From positions 1-64,000 of the forward strand of contig NZ_JAMXLH010000021.1 of the NCBI RefSeq assembly GCF_024281035.1: a DNA stretch of 64,000 bases, read 5' to 3'. The notes below the pieces were generated by a model. That model was given only the letters and a program-made list of their open reading frames with translations. It was not told the DNA's origin and did no database searches. The translations under genes were made by a program, and so were the position numbers. Below are positions 1 through 9,628 of this stretch, piece by piece. Every line of letters starts with the position of its first letter. Position 1 is the first letter of the stretch. This DNA is from Paraburkholderia sp. (GTDB taxonomy: Bacteria > Pseudomonadota > Gammaproteobacteria > Burkholderiales > Burkholderiaceae).

Positions 1-1080
1 CACGACGCGCGCGCCCTTGGCGAGCAGCACGCCGGTCAGCTTGATGGCCGGCGACTCGCGAACGTCGTCCGTCTCCGGCTTGAACGCGAGCCCCCAGAGG
101 GCGATCGCCTTGTCCTTCAGGACCCCCACCGTCTGCTCGAGGAGCTGCGCGAGGAAGTGCGCCTGCTCCTCGTTCGCGAGGTGGGTCGCCTCCGCCATGC
201 GCATCGGCACGCCGTGCGCGCGCCCCAGGTGCATGAGCGCCTGCACGTCCTTCGGGAAGCACGAACCGCCGTAGCCGCAGCCCGCATAGAGGAAGTGATA
301 GCCGATACGCGGATCGGAGCCGATGCCGCGCCGCACCGATTCGATGTCGGCGCCCACGCGATCGGCGAGATTCGCCATCTCGTTCATGAACGAGATGCGC
401 GTGGCGAGCATGGCGTTGGCCGCATACTTCGTGAACTCGGCGGAGCGCACATCCATGTAGATCGTGCGCTCGTGATTGCGGTTGAACGGCGCGTAGAGGC
501 GCTTGATCTTCTCGCGCGCAACGTTGCCCTGCTCGTCCTCGTCGATGCCGATGATGATGCGGTCCGGCCGCATGAAATCTTCGACGGCCGCGCCTTCCTT
601 CAGGAACTCGGGATTCGACACGACCGAGAAACCGTGCTGCTCGCTGTCGGCCAGGCCGCGCTTCGCCAGTTCCTCGGCGAGCACGCCGCGCACGCGCTGT
701 GCGGTGCCCACGGGCACCGTCGACTTGTCGACGACCACCTTGAAGCCGTCCATGTAGCGGCCGATGCTGCGCGCCGCTTCGAGGACGTACTGCAGGTCGG
801 CCGAGCCGTCCTCGTCGGGCGGCGTGCCCACGGCGATGAACTGCACGTCGCCATGCGCGACGCTCGCGGCGATATCGGTCGAAAACGTGATGCGGCCTGC
901 GGCACGGTTGCGCGCGATGAGTTCGAGCAGACCCGGCTCGTGGATCGGCACGCCGCCGCTGTTCAGGATATCGATCTTGCGCGGATCGACATCGAGGCAG
1001 AACACGTCGTGACCGATTTCAGCGAGGCACGCCCCGGTGACGAGACCGACGTAGCCGGTACCGATAATGGTGATTTTCAT
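1..1080 (-). CDS. ugd: UDP-glucose 6-dehydrogenase (C-terminus cut by window edge)
   Basis: Oxidises UDP-glucose to UDP-glucuronate with two NAD+, feeding Ara4N lipid A modification and exopolysaccharide. The reading frame is open from the ATG at 1080 to the window start, giving 360 residues of an enzyme usually about 450-470 long. Visible are the N-terminal Rossmann motif GTGYVG at residues 7-12, the NAD-domain stretch VGTPPDEDG, the KSTVPVGT segment, and the catalytic GGSCFPKD with Cys at about residue 274. It is the last visible gene of the minus-strand run, 108 bp after lapB. In Burkholderia ugd normally lies beside LPS heptose genes; those would be outside the window. Confidence 0.95.
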   Translation of the reverse strand, partial: MKITIIGTGYVGLVTGACLAEIGHDVFCLDVDPRKIDILNSGGVPIHEPGLLELIARNRAAGRITFSTDIAASVAHGDVQFIAVGTPPDEDGSADLQYVLEAARSIGRYMDGFKVVVDKSTVPVGTAQRVRGVLAEELAKRGLADSEQHGFSVVSNPEFLKEGAAVEDFMRPDRIIIGIDEDEQGNVAREKIKRLYAPFNRNHERTIYMDVRSAEFTKYAANAMLATRISFMNEMANLADRVGADIESVRRGIGSDPRIGYHFLYAGCGYGGSCFPKDVQALMHLGRAHGVPMRMAEATHLANEEQAHFLAQLLEQTVGVLKDKAIALWGLAFKPETDDVRESPAIKLTGVLLAKGARVV

Positions 1081-1188
1081 ACGCGCTCCGGTGACATATT
1101 CGGAAATGGGTTTGGCGGCGAGCCGCCCGTTTGCGGGCGGCCAGTCAGGCGCGCAGTGCGCACGAGCGCCGCCCGACGTTCAGTTCGT

Positions 1189-2364
1189 TCAGTTCGAGGC
1201 GGGAACAGGCTCGACGCGGCGCGGTGCATAGGTTTCCCAGCCGCTGCATCCAGGGCACTGCCAGTAGAAGAGGCGCGCCCGGAAACCGCAATTCTGGCAC
1301 GTGTACCGTGGCAGATTTTTGGTGCGCTGCTGGAGCAGCGAGCGCATCAATTCGATTTCGCTTCGGCGCGGCTCCTCCGCGGCGGCCTGCTGCGCTTCGA
1401 GCAGCCGCGACATGCCGGCGAGATTCGGCGACTTCTGCATCTGCGTGCGCGCGAGCACGTGTGCCGCGTCGGCGCCGCGCAGCGCCGCCACGTACTTGTA
1501 AGCGACGTCGAGCAGATCGTTCGACGAATACGCGTCGACCCACTCGGTGAGCAGCTGCGCGCCGTCTTCGGCATGGCCGAGCGCCTCGTAGGCCTTCATG
1601 ACCTTCTCGGCGACGAGCGGCAGGTACGCGGGGTTTTGCTCCTCCACGCGGCGCCACTGCGCGAGCGCGGCTTCGAACGCGCCGCTCGCCGCATCGACGT
1701 CGCCGCCGAGGATCGTCGCGCGCACGTTCTGCGGATTCGCTTTCAGCGCCCGGTCGAGCTGGCGCCGCGCCTCGTCGGGCTTTTTCTGCTGCAGCGCTTC
1801 TTGCGCGAGTTCGCAGTGGAACTGGGCGATTTCGAGGTCGAGCGAACCGGCGCCCATCGTTTCGAGGTGACGCGCGGTCTCGATCGAGCGGTTCCAGTCT
1901 TTCTCGATCTCGTAGATCGTGAGGAGCGCGCGTTGCGCGCCTTGCGCGTAATCGCCCGACTGCAGCGAAACGAAGGTTTCTTCGGCGCGGTCGAGCATGC
2001 CCGCCTTCAGGTAATCCTGGCCGAGTTCATAGAGCGCGTGATCGCGTTCGTTCACGGGCAGGTCGGGACGCGAAAGCAGGTTCTGATGCACGCGGATCGC
2101 GCGGTCGGTTTCGCCGCGGCGGCGGAACAGATTGCCGAGCGCGAAGTGCAGCTCGACCGTTTCGGGGTCGAGTTTGGCGACCTCGATAAACGCATCGATG
2201 GCTTTGTCCGGCTGCTCGTTGAGCAGGAAATTCAGTCCGCGGAAATACGAGCGCGGCAGATTGGCGCTTTCGGATAACAGCGCCTTGAGATCGTAGCGAG
2301 ACGCCATCCAGCCGAGCGCGAATGCGACGGGAATGACGAGCAGCCACCAGAAATCGAGATCCAT
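1189..2364 (-). CDS. lapB: LapB (YciM) lipopolysaccharide assembly TPR protein
   Basis: Inner-membrane regulator of LPS synthesis; in E. coli it works with FtsH to promote LpxC turnover. The 391-residue protein matches the family length of about 389. It has one N-terminal transmembrane helix (residues 4-20, WWLLVIPVAFALGW), a long array of TPR helices (about 40-330), and a C-terminal rubredoxin-like zinc knuckle with two CxxC pairs (CQNC and CPGC) at about 355-375. It sits downstream of lapA on the same strand, 65 bp apart, the usual lapA-lapB arrangement. Transmembrane anchor, TPRs and zinc knuckle are all present, so it should be functional. Confidence 0.93.
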   Translation of the reverse strand: MDLDFWWLLVIPVAFALGWMASRYDLKALLSESANLPRSYFRGLNFLLNEQPDKAIDAFIEVAKLDPETVELHFALGNLFRRRGETDRAIRVHQNLLSRPDLPVNERDHALYELGQDYLKAGMLDRAEETFVSLQSGDYAQGAQRALLTIYEIEKDWNRSIETARHLETMGAGSLDLEIAQFHCELAQEALQQKKPDEARRQLDRALKANPQNVRATILGGDVDAASGAFEAALAQWRRVEEQNPAYLPLVAEKVMKAYEALGHAEDGAQLLTEWVDAYSSNDLLDVAYKYVAALRGADAAHVLARTQMQKSPNLAGMSRLLEAQQAAAEEPRRSEIELMRSLLQQRTKNLPRYTCQNCGFRARLFYWQCPGCSGWETYAPRRVEPVPASN

Positions 2365-2429
2365 GCGAGCGATGGTTTAAGCAGGAGGATGAGCCGCGCG
2401 CGTATACGGCGCGCGGTGACACTAGCGAT

Positions 2430-2723
2430 TCAGATGAGCGGCGGCAGCGGCGGTTCGGCGACCGGCGCGGGCGTTTCGCGAGCGGTGCGCAGATCCCGCT
2501 TCAGGCGGCCGTTTTCCATGCGCAGCTTGAACAGGGCCGGCAGCGCCGAAAGCAGCCCGGCGAGCAACCCGACCACGAAGAACGCGAGGCCGATCAGGAT
2601 CAGCGGAGCCTGCCACGCGTACCCGGCAAGAAAGCTCAGCGTTGCGGGTTGCGTGTTGGAGAGCGCGAGCACGAGCAGCAACACGAACACCAGCACACGG
2701 ATCACCCAGGCAATCAATTTCAT
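2430..2723 (-). CDS. lapA: LapA (DUF1049) small inner-membrane protein
   Basis: A 97-residue protein with two hydrophobic helices (about 4-23 and 40-62) followed by a charged coiled segment (LRMENGRLKRDLRTARE) and a proline-rich tail, the layout of the LapA/DUF1049 family. LapA partners LapB in LPS assembly control. The ATG at 2723 was chosen because it begins exactly at the first transmembrane helix and has a GAGAGA purine stretch about 8 bases upstream; the frame stays open much further upstream, but that extension is proline/arginine-rich low-complexity sequence. Genes on both sides, ihfB and lapB, are the standard neighbours. Confidence 0.88.
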   Translation of the reverse strand: MKLIAWVIRVLVFVLLLVLALSNTQPATLSFLAGYAWQAPLILIGLAFFVVGLLAGLLSALPALFKLRMENGRLKRDLRTARETPAPVAEPPLPPLI

Positions 2724-2923
2724 GAAAGGGTCTCTCGGCAGTTGCGAAAAAGGCGCCGGCGACGGCCGCCGTGCGGCGTGGCAGCACAAATCGAGCCGAA
2801 TCGCCCCGTATTGTAAATGAACGCCCTGCCGCAGGGCACCTGCGCGGGAAGCCGCGGTACTGAGGCCGATCATCACGCCTTGCCGCCCTGCGCGCACGAG
2901 CCACAGGAAGAAGCACAGGAACA

Positions 2924-2956
2924 GGCACGGGACCCGGCACGGGACCCGGCACCGGA
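2924..2956. repeat. Short tandem repeat upstream of lapA
   Basis: Two exact copies of the 12-mer GGCACGGGACCC followed by a partial third copy. It lies between the ihfB terminator and lapA, so it is non-coding. No function is apparent. Confidence 0.7.
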
Positions 2957-2973
2957 CGCGCACGGCACAGGCG

Positions 2974-3000
2974 AAAAAAAAGCGCCCTGAGGCGCTTTTT
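2974..3000 (-). terminator. Rho-independent terminator after ihfB
   Basis: A 10-bp stem (AAAAAGCGCC / GGCGCTTTTT) with a 4-base loop CTGA. On the minus strand the T-run follows the stem about 70 bp after the ihfB stop. Because both arms carry A/T runs it could work in both directions. It would separate rpsA-ihfB transcription from lapA-lapB. Confidence 0.8.
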
Positions 3001-3071
3001 CCGGTCCATGCGGCTGGCCAACTCGATTGAGCGCCGGCGATCCGCAAGGTTGCCGTTGCTGCAGGCAACGC

Positions 3072-3395
3072 TTACAGATCGTCGTCTGGCTCGTCCGCCT
3101 TCAGTGGTTCGCCCGAGCGCTGGTCGACGCGCTCGCGCAACTCCTTGCCGGGCTTGAAGTGAGGCACGAACTTCTCGGGCACCAGCACTTTTTCCCCCGA
3201 CTTCGGGTTGCGTCCGACGCGCGACGGCCGGCGGTTCAGGCCGAAACTGCCGAAGCCGCGAATTTCGATGCGGTGACCCTTCGCAAGCGCGTCGGACATC
3301 GCATCGAGCATCGTCTTGACCGCGAAATCCGCATCCTTGAGGACAAGTTGCGGAAATCGCGTAGCCAGCTGCGCGACCAATTCAGATTTGGTCAT
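3072..3395 (-). CDS. ihfB: Integration host factor beta subunit
   Basis: Nucleoid protein that binds and sharply bends DNA as a heterodimer with IhfA, needed for many site-specific recombination and promoter events. The 107-residue product has the HU/IHF fold: N-terminal helices ([15 protein letters not shown]), the [10 protein letters not shown] beta motif at about 46-55, and the DNA-intercalating arm [10 protein letters not shown] with its proline. An acidic tail (PDDDL) extends slightly past the E. coli length of 94, as is common in Burkholderia. It follows rpsA by 21 bp, the widespread rpsA-ihfB pair. IHF would be relevant to the two P4-type integrases in this window. Confidence 0.96.
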   Translation of the reverse strand: MTKSELVAQLATRFPQLVLKDADFAVKTMLDAMSDALAKGHRIEIRGFGSFGLNRRPSRVGRNPKSGEKVLVPEKFVPHFKPGKELRERVDQRSGEPLKADEPDDDL

Positions 3396-3416
3396 ACTTC
3401 AGCTGCCCCTTGAGGC

Positions 3417-5129
3417 TTACTGGTTCTGGCCGTCGAGCTTGGCCTTCAGCAGCGCGCCGAGGTTCGTCGTGCCGCTTGCCGCTGCGTTCGAATCAGCCGA
3501 CATGCTGCGCAGCGCTTCTTGCTGCTCGGCCGAATCCTTCGCCTTGATCGACAGGTTGATGCCACGCGACTTGCGATCGATGTTGATGATCATCGCGTTG
3601 ACCTTGTCGCCTTCCTTCAGCACGTTGCGGGCGTCTTCCACGCGGTCCTGGGCGATTTCCGAAGCACGCAGGTAGCCTTCGACATCGGCGTTCAGCGTGA
3701 TCACAGCGCCCTTGGCGTCGACCGACTTGACGATACCGTCGACAGTCGAACCCTTGTCGTTGACAGCAACGAAGTTGCTGAACGGGTCGCCTTCGAGCTG
3801 CTTGATGCCGAGCGAAATGCGTTCCTTCTCGACGTCGATACCGAGCACGACTGCCTCGACTTCGTCGCCCTTCTTGTACTTGCGCACGGCTTCTTCGCCG
3901 GTTTCGCTCCACGACAGGTCCGACAGGTGGACGAGGCCGTCGATGCCGCCGGGCAGACCGATGAACACGCCGAAGTCGGTGATCGACTTGATTGCGCCCT
4001 GGATCTTGTCGCCCTTCTTGAAGTTGCGGCTGAAGTCATCCCACGGATTCGGCTTGCACTGCTTCATGCCGAGGCTGATACGACGGCGGTCTTCGTCGAT
4101 CTCGAGGACCATGACTTCGACTTCGTCGCCCAGCTGGACAACCTTCGACGGAGCAACGTTCTTGTTGGTCCAGTCCATTTCCGAAACGTGGACGAGGCCT
4201 TCGATGCCCGACTCGACTTCGACGAACGCGCCGTAGTCGGTGATGTTCGTGACCTTGCCGAACAGGCGCGTGCCCGACGGGTAGCGGCGCGAGATGCCTT
4301 CCCACGGATCGTCGCCCAGTTGCTTGATGCCGAGCGAGACGCGGTTCTTTTCCTGGTCGAACTTGAGGATCTTGGCGGTGACTTCCTGGCCAACCGACAG
4401 AACTTCGCTCGGGTGACGCACGCGACGCCATGCGATGTCGGTGATGTGCAGCAGGCCGTCGATGCCGCCGAGGTCGACGAACGCGCCGTAGTCGGTGATG
4501 TTCTTGACCACGCCGTTGACGATCGCGCCTTCCTTGAGCGTCTCGAGCAGCTTCGCGCGCTCTTCGCCCTGCGTGGCTTCGATCACTGCGCGGCGCGACA
4601 GCACGACGTTGTTACGCTTGCGGTCGAGCTTGATGACGCGGAATTCGAGGGTCTTGCCTTCGTACGGCGTCGTGTCCTTGACCGGACGCGTGTCGACGAG
4701 CGAACCCGGCAGGAACGCGCGGATGCCGTTGACCATGACGGTCATGCCGCCCTTGACCTTGCCCGTGATCGTGCCGGTCACGAGTTCGTTGTTGTCGAGA
4801 GCCTTTTCCAGCGACAGCCACGAAGCAAGGCGCTTGGCCTTGTCGCGCGACAGGATCGTGTCGCCATAACCGTTTTCCAGCGCGTCGATCGCGACGGAAA
4901 CGAAATCGCCCGACTGAACCTCAACCTCGCCCTGGTCGTTCAGGAATTCCTCGATGGGAATGTAGGCCTCGGACTTCAGGCCAGCGTTGACGACCACGAA
5001 GTTGTGGTCGACGCGCACGACTTCAGCGGAGATGACTTCGCCGGCGCGCATGTCCTGGCGGGTCAGCGACTCTTCGAACAGAGCCGCGAAAGATTCGGTA
5101 TTCGGGGTAGAGGTTTGCAGGTCGGACAT
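3417..5129 (-). CDS. rpsA: 30S ribosomal protein S1
   Basis: Binds mRNA on the small ribosomal subunit and promotes translation initiation. The 570-residue protein carries six S1 OB-fold repeats, visible as recurring segments such as [35 protein letters not shown] and [19 protein letters not shown]. The start at 5129 (MSDLQTST) is preferred to the in-frame ATG at 5147, which adds only MQIQIS; neither has a strong Shine-Dalgarno, as is usual for S1 mRNAs. It lies between cmk and ihfB. The approximately 190-bp leader contains a hairpin that may take part in S1 autoregulation. Confidence 0.97.
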   Translation of the reverse strand: MSDLQTSTPNTESFAALFEESLTRQDMRAGEVISAEVVRVDHNFVVVNAGLKSEAYIPIEEFLNDQGEVEVQSGDFVSVAIDALENGYGDTILSRDKAKRLASWLSLEKALDNNELVTGTITGKVKGGMTVMVNGIRAFLPGSLVDTRPVKDTTPYEGKTLEFRVIKLDRKRNNVVLSRRAVIEATQGEERAKLLETLKEGAIVNGVVKNITDYGAFVDLGGIDGLLHITDIAWRRVRHPSEVLSVGQEVTAKILKFDQEKNRVSLGIKQLGDDPWEGISRRYPSGTRLFGKVTNITDYGAFVEVESGIEGLVHVSEMDWTNKNVAPSKVVQLGDEVEVMVLEIDEDRRRISLGMKQCKPNPWDDFSRNFKKGDKIQGAIKSITDFGVFIGLPGGIDGLVHLSDLSWSETGEEAVRKYKKGDEVEAVVLGIDVEKERISLGIKQLEGDPFSNFVAVNDKGSTVDGIVKSVDAKGAVITLNADVEGYLRASEIAQDRVEDARNVLKEGDKVNAMIINIDRKSRGINLSIKAKDSAEQQEALRSMSADSNAAASGTTNLGALLKAKLDGQNQ

Positions 5130-5242
5130 AGAAATCTGAATTTGCATGGATCTTGCCCGGCGTCTTACTGCTCACCGGCCATCCTGACCGGTTTCACGCC
5201 GATGCCGGAACACCAGTTCGCGGCACGAATGCAAAAACCATA

Positions 5243-5271
5243 CGGGGTTAAAGGGTTTAACACACGCCCCG
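5243..5271 (-). promoter_or_regulatory. Hairpin in the rpsA leader
   Basis: Nested inverted repeat: outer arms CGGGG / CCCCG and an inner perfect TTAAA-GGG-TTTAA hairpin. It lies in the cmk-rpsA gap, about 115-145 bases upstream of the rpsA start. S1 is known in enterobacteria to repress its own mRNA through a structured leader; that this hairpin does so is inference. Confidence 0.35.
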
Positions 5272-5323
5272 CTCACGCGGAGCACCACTACTACTGCAGC
5301 TACAACTCAAACTACAACTGAAA

Positions 5324-6058
5324 CTAATCGTGATGACGCGACGCCTGTCCATGTTGGGCTTCATGCGCCCTTTCATGTACTCGCGCATGTACCCGATACC
5401 ATTGCACAACCTGTTCGACCGCCTGGTCGATGGACAGCGCCGAGGTGTCGAGCAGCATCGCACCCTCCGCGGGCTTAAGCGGCGCGGCAGCGCGGTTGCT
5501 GTCGCGTGCATCGCGCTCACGCAAATCCCGGAGTAAGTCATCCATATTAGCAGAAAATCCCTTCTGGATCAATTGCTTATACCGCCGGGCCGCGCGTGCC
5601 TCGACGCTGGCTGTCAGAAACACCTTCAGGACGGCGTCCGGGAAGATCACCGTGCCCATGTCGCGGCCGTCCGCGACAAGTCCGGGCAGCTTGCGAAACG
5701 CCCGCTGGCGCGCCACCAGCGCCGCGCGCACAGGCGGATGCGCCGCGATCATCGAGGCCCGGTTGCCGATCGCCTCCTCGCGGATTTCGCTCGACACATC
5801 CACACCGTCGAGCTGCGCGAGCCCTTCACGGAACGTGATGTGCAGATCGTCGACGAGTTTGGCCAGGCCATCGGCATCGTCGGGCGCAATCGCGTACCGC
5901 ACGCTCGCGAGCGCCGACAGACGATAGAGCGCGCCGCTGTCGAGCAGGTGAAAGCCGAGATGCGCGGCGACCAGCGTGGCCACCGTGCCCTTGCCGGACG
6001 CGGTCGGGCCGTCGATGGCGATGACGGGAACAGGATAAAAGGGGCGGGACGATTTCAT
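5324..6058 (-). CDS. cmk: Cytidylate kinase
   Basis: Phosphorylates CMP and dCMP with ATP for nucleotide supply. The 244-residue product has a P-loop [11 protein letters not shown] at about 16-26, the LDSGALYRL nucleotide-binding segment, the [15 protein letters not shown] motif and the lid arginines near [12 protein letters not shown]. The last roughly 20 residues are His/Arg-rich and extend beyond the E. coli enzyme (227). It follows aroA by 19 bp and precedes rpsA, the usual order. Confidence 0.96.
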   Translation of the reverse strand: MKSSRPFYPVPVIAIDGPTASGKGTVATLVAAHLGFHLLDSGALYRLSALASVRYAIAPDDADGLAKLVDDLHITFREGLAQLDGVDVSSEIREEAIGNRASMIAAHPPVRAALVARQRAFRKLPGLVADGRDMGTVIFPDAVLKVFLTASVEARAARRYKQLIQKGFSANMDDLLRDLRERDARDSNRAAAPLKPAEGAMLLDTSALSIDQAVEQVVQWYRVHARVHERAHEAQHGQASRHHD

Positions 6059-6077
6059 GCTGACGTCAGGGCCGGGC

Positions 6078-7382
6078 TCAGGGTTGTGCGAGCGTGAGAA
6101 AACGCTCGAAATAATCGGGGAACGTCTTGCCGACGCACTTCGGATCGTTGATCCGCACCGGCACGCCGCCGAGACTCACGAGCGAGAAGCACATCGCCAT
6201 GCGGTGGTCGTCGTAGGTGTCGATCGCGGCGTTCGGCGTGAGGCGCGCGGGCGGACGCACGATCAGATAGTCCTCGCCCTCCTGCACGTCGGCGCCGACC
6301 TTGCGCAGCTCCTTCGCCATCGCGGCGATGCGGTCGGTTTCCTTCACGCGCCAGCTCGCGATGTTGCGCAGCGTCGTGGCGCCGTCGGCGAAGAGCGCGG
6401 CCACGGCAATCGTCATCGCCGCGTCGGGGATCAGGTTGAAGTCCATGTCGACCGGATTGAGCTTGCCGTGGTCGTTGCCGATGCCGCGCACCTCGATCCA
6501 GTCGTCGGACATCGTGACGTTGGCGCCCATGCGGCCGAGCGCATCGGCGAAACCGATGTCGCCCTGGATGCTCGTGCGGCCCACGCCCACGACGCGCAAA
6601 GGCCCGCCGCCGAGTGCGCCCGCGGCGAGGAAATAGGACGCCGACGACGCATCGCCCTCGACCATGATCTTGCCCGGCGACTGGTAGCGCACGCCCGCCG
6701 GCACTTCGAAGCGATGCGTGCCGGGGCGCTCGACCTTCACGCCGAAGCGCTCCATGAGCTTGATGGTGATATCGATGTAGGGCTTCGAGATCAGCTCGCC
6801 GTCCACCTCGACGACGCTCACGCCGTCCTTCGCGCGCACGAGCGGCAGCGTCATCAGGAGCGCGGTGAGGAACTGGCTCGACACGTCGCCGCGCACGCGG
6901 ATCGGCCCGTCGACTGCGACCTGCGCCGGACGGATGCGCAGCGGCGGATAGCCCTCTTTTTCCTCGTAGTCGATCGACGCGCCGATCTGGCGCAGGCCGT
7001 CCACGAGGTCCCCGATAGGCCGCTCATGCATGCGCGGCACGCCGAAGATGCGGTAGTCGCCGCCGTTGACCGCGAGCGCCGCCGTCAGCGGGCGCACCGC
7101 CGTGCCCGCGTTGCCGAGGAAGAGATCCGCGCGCCGTGCCTGGAAGGCGCCGCGCGTGCCCTGCACGACGCAGGTCTCGCCTTCGCGCCGGAGCTTCACG
7201 CCGAGCGTTTCTAGCGCATCGTGCATGACGCGCGTGTCGTCGGAGTCGAGCAGATTCGTGATCGTCGTCTCACCTTCGGCCAGCGCCGCAAGCAGCAGCA
7301 CGCGGTTCGAGATGCTCTTCGAGCCGGGCAGATAGATCGTGCCGGAGGCACGGGAGAACGGTCCGAGATCGAGGTAGTCCAT
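6078..7382 (-). CDS. aroA: 3-phosphoshikimate 1-carboxyvinyltransferase (EPSP synthase)
   Basis: Transfers enolpyruvyl from PEP to shikimate-3-phosphate, the sixth step of the shikimate pathway. The 434 residues match class I enzymes (E. coli 427). Visible: PGSKSISNR substrate loop at about 19-27, [13 protein letters not shown] around 88-100 with the unmodified GNAGTA of glyphosate-sensitive class I enzymes, and the C-terminal [10 protein letters not shown] and [13 protein letters not shown]. It is tightly packed between tyrA (38 bp) and cmk (19 bp), so cotranscription is likely. Confidence 0.97.
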   Translation of the reverse strand: MDYLDLGPFSRASGTIYLPGSKSISNRVLLLAALAEGETTITNLLDSDDTRVMHDALETLGVKLRREGETCVVQGTRGAFQARRADLFLGNAGTAVRPLTAALAVNGGDYRIFGVPRMHERPIGDLVDGLRQIGASIDYEEKEGYPPLRIRPAQVAVDGPIRVRGDVSSQFLTALLMTLPLVRAKDGVSVVEVDGELISKPYIDITIKLMERFGVKVERPGTHRFEVPAGVRYQSPGKIMVEGDASSASYFLAAGALGGGPLRVVGVGRTSIQGDIGFADALGRMGANVTMSDDWIEVRGIGNDHGKLNPVDMDFNLIPDAAMTIAVAALFADGATTLRNIASWRVKETDRIAAMAKELRKVGADVQEGEDYLIVRPPARLTPNAAIDTYDDHRMAMCFSLVSLGGVPVRINDPKCVGKTFPDYFERFLTLAQP

Positions 7383-7420
7383 GAGCTAGTCCTGAGAATT
7401 CGGTCGGGCGCTTATTTCGC

Positions 7421-8344
7421 TTATTTGTCGGGGGATGCGTCGGCGACCCGCTTGCCGCCGCGCTCCTGCCACGCGGTGCGGGCCTCGCGCGAGCGCGCGA
7501 ACAGTGCTTCGAGCGCGGCGCCGTCACCGGTGTCGATGGCTGCGCGCAGCTTCACAAGCGCTCCAGTGTAGGCGTCGAGCTCCGCGAGCAGCGCGGTGCG
7601 GTTCGCGAGGCACACGTCGCGCCACATTTCGGGGCTCGACGCGGCGATGCGGGTGAAATCGCGGAAGCCGCCCGCCGCAAACGAGAATTTGAGTTCGGCA
7701 TCCGGCGACGCAAGAATCTGATCGACGAGCGCGAACGACAGCACGTGCGGCAGATGGCTCACCGCCGCGAACACGCGGTCGTGCTGCGCGGCACTCATCG
7801 TGCCCGTCACGGCGCCGGTCGCACGCCACATTGCAGCGATGCGCTCGACCGCCTGCGGCGCGTTCTCCGGGAGTGGGCACAGCACGACGTTGCGGCCGAC
7901 GTAGAGGTCGGGCAGCGCGGCCTCGATGCCGCTCGATTCCCGGCCCGCGATCGGATGCCCGGGCACGAACTGCGCGACGCGCGCACCGAGCGCTGCGCGT
8001 GCGGCTTCGATCACGTCGCTCTTCGTGCTGCCCGCGTCGGTCACGAGCGTCTGCGCTTCGAGGTGCGGCGCGATGCGTTCGAGCAGCGTGCGCGTCTGCG
8101 CAACGGGCGCGGCGAGCAGCACGATATCGGCGCCCGTGAGTGCCTCGGCCAGCGCCGCTTCGTCGGCGAGCGTCGTCGCCACGTCGATCACGCCCAGTTC
8201 GAGCGCGCGCTCGACGGCGTGCGCATGCCGCCCGACGCCGATCACACGGCCCGTCGCGCCGCGCTCGCGCAGGCCGAGCGCAAGCGATCCGCCGATCAGG
8301 CCGACGCCGAAAATTACCAGTTTGTTAAAGGGAAACGCGCTCAC
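7421..8344 (-). CDS. tyrA: Prephenate dehydrogenase
   Basis: Oxidatively decarboxylates prephenate to 4-hydroxyphenylpyruvate for tyrosine synthesis. The 307-residue monofunctional enzyme has an N-terminal Rossmann motif FGVGLIGGSLALGL (11-24), TDAGSTKSDV, and the catalytic-region GHPIAGRESSGI with His. No chorismate mutase domain is fused. The start is a GTG at 8344, directly before the Rossmann fold. It lies 125 bp after pheA. In several related genomes an aromatic/histidinol-phosphate aminotransferase (hisC2) sits in this gap; none is present here. Confidence 0.94.
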   Translation of the reverse strand: MSAFPFNKLVIFGVGLIGGSLALGLRERGATGRVIGVGRHAHAVERALELGVIDVATTLADEAALAEALTGADIVLLAAPVAQTRTLLERIAPHLEAQTLVTDAGSTKSDVIEAARAALGARVAQFVPGHPIAGRESSGIEAALPDLYVGRNVVLCPLPENAPQAVERIAAMWRATGAVTGTMSAAQHDRVFAAVSHLPHVLSFALVDQILASPDAELKFSFAAGGFRDFTRIAASSPEMWRDVCLANRTALLAELDAYTGALVKLRAAIDTGDGAALEALFARSREARTAWQERGGKRVADASPDK

Positions 8345-8469
8345 GACATCACCGGAAATTGGGAAACATACGCCGCGATCACATCGTCGCGAGCGAGCCT
8401 TCGAGCGCCGCGGCAGACGCCACTACGCCGCCGCGGGCTCTTCAGGCAGAGCGATCGTCACACGCAGCC

Positions 8470-9552
8470 TTAGCGCAGGCGCGGATACGATCCCAGGATC
8501 TTCAGATACGCGGCCTTCTTGCCGAGGTCATCGAGCGCAGCGGCCACGGCGGGATCGTCGCGATGGCCTTCGAAATCGATGTAGAAGTAGTACTCCCACG
8601 TGCCGACGCGCGCCGGACGCGACTCGAAGCGCGTCATCGACACGCCGTGGCGCGCGAGCGGCTCAAGCAGCTTGTAGACGGCGCCCGGCTCGTTTTTCAC
8701 CGAAACGATCATCGACGTCTGGTCGTGCCCCGTCACACCCGCGAGTTGCTTGCCGATGATCACGAAGCGCGTGCGGTTGTGCGGATCGTCCTGAATCAGC
8801 GCGCTCGCGATCTGCAGACCGTAGTGCGCGGCCGCGCGCTCGCCCGCAATGGCGGCAACGGACGGATCGGCGGCAGCCAGACGCGCGGCCTCGGCGTTGC
8901 TCGCCACGGCCTGGCGCTCGAGCTGCGGCGCGTTCGCGGTGAGCCAGTGCTGGCACTGTGCAAGCGCATGCGGGTGCGCGCACACGCGCGTGACGCCCTT
9001 GAGCGTGCCGCTTTGCGTCAGCAGATTGTGCTGGATCGGCAGCGCGATTTCGCCGCCGATGGCGAGTTGCATTTCGAGGAACAGATCGAGCGTGCGCGAC
9101 ACCGCGCCTTCGGCCGAATTCTCGACCGGCACGACGCCGAATTCGGCGGCGCCCGCCTCGACCGAGCGAAACACTTCGTCGATCGACGGGCACGGCAGCC
9201 CTTCGATCGTCTGACCGAAGTACGCGTGCATCGCCTCTTCGCTATACGTGCCGACCGGACCGAGATAGGCGGTCGTAATGGTCTTTTCGAGCGAGCGGCT
9301 CGCGGCCATGATCTCGCGCCAGATCGCGCTGATGTGATCGTTGCCGAGCGGCCCGTCGCTCATGTCCTGCAGGCGTGCGATGACCTGCAGCTCGCGCTCG
9401 GGGCGAAACACCGGTGCGTTGTAGTGCTTCTTGACCTCGCCCACTTCGAGCGCGACCGCCGCACGCTGGTTCAGCAGTGCGATCAGCTGCGCATCGATCG
9501 CGTCGATGCGCTCGCGCAGCGGCTTGAGTTTTGAATTGAGTTCGTCGTCCAT
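8470..9552 (-). CDS. pheA: Bifunctional chorismate mutase / prephenate dehydratase
   Basis: Converts chorismate to prephenate and then phenylpyruvate for phenylalanine synthesis. In the 360-residue protein, residues 1-90 are an AroQ-type chorismate mutase (RERIDAIDAQLIALLNQR, with EVGEVKK), 95-275 the dehydratase (YLGPVGTYSEEA, VVPVENSAEGAVSRT, TRFVII), and 280-360 an ACT regulatory domain containing ESRPARVGTWEYYFYID, the Phe feedback site. The ATG at 9552 (MDDELNSK) is preferred over the upstream in-frame codon that adds only MPVSR. It lies between serC and tyrA. Confidence 0.96.
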   Translation of the reverse strand: MDDELNSKLKPLRERIDAIDAQLIALLNQRAAVALEVGEVKKHYNAPVFRPERELQVIARLQDMSDGPLGNDHISAIWREIMAASRSLEKTITTAYLGPVGTYSEEAMHAYFGQTIEGLPCPSIDEVFRSVEAGAAEFGVVPVENSAEGAVSRTLDLFLEMQLAIGGEIALPIQHNLLTQSGTLKGVTRVCAHPHALAQCQHWLTANAPQLERQAVASNAEAARLAAADPSVAAIAGERAAAHYGLQIASALIQDDPHNRTRFVIIGKQLAGVTGHDQTSMIVSVKNEPGAVYKLLEPLARHGVSMTRFESRPARVGTWEYYFYIDFEGHRDDPAVAAALDDLGKKAAYLKILGSYPRLR

Positions 9553-9628
9553 GCGTGAAACCGGCAATATGAAAGGATGCGCGCACGCTAGCGCCCGATG
9601 CAGCCAACCCGGTGGACCACCCGGGGAC

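Noticed and set aside
157..2277. Long plus-strand open frame of about 700 codons
   Set aside because: It is antisense to ugd and lapB, is rich in Arg/His/Ala, and results from high GC with few stop codons. The minus-strand genes have clear motifs.
2924..2956. CRISPR-like array
   Set aside because: Only two and a half copies of a 12-mer without spacers. No CRISPR array or cas gene was seen anywhere in the window.
3519..5321. 600-codon plus-strand frame over rpsA
   Set aside because: Antisense shadow of the S1 gene; no recognisable domain.
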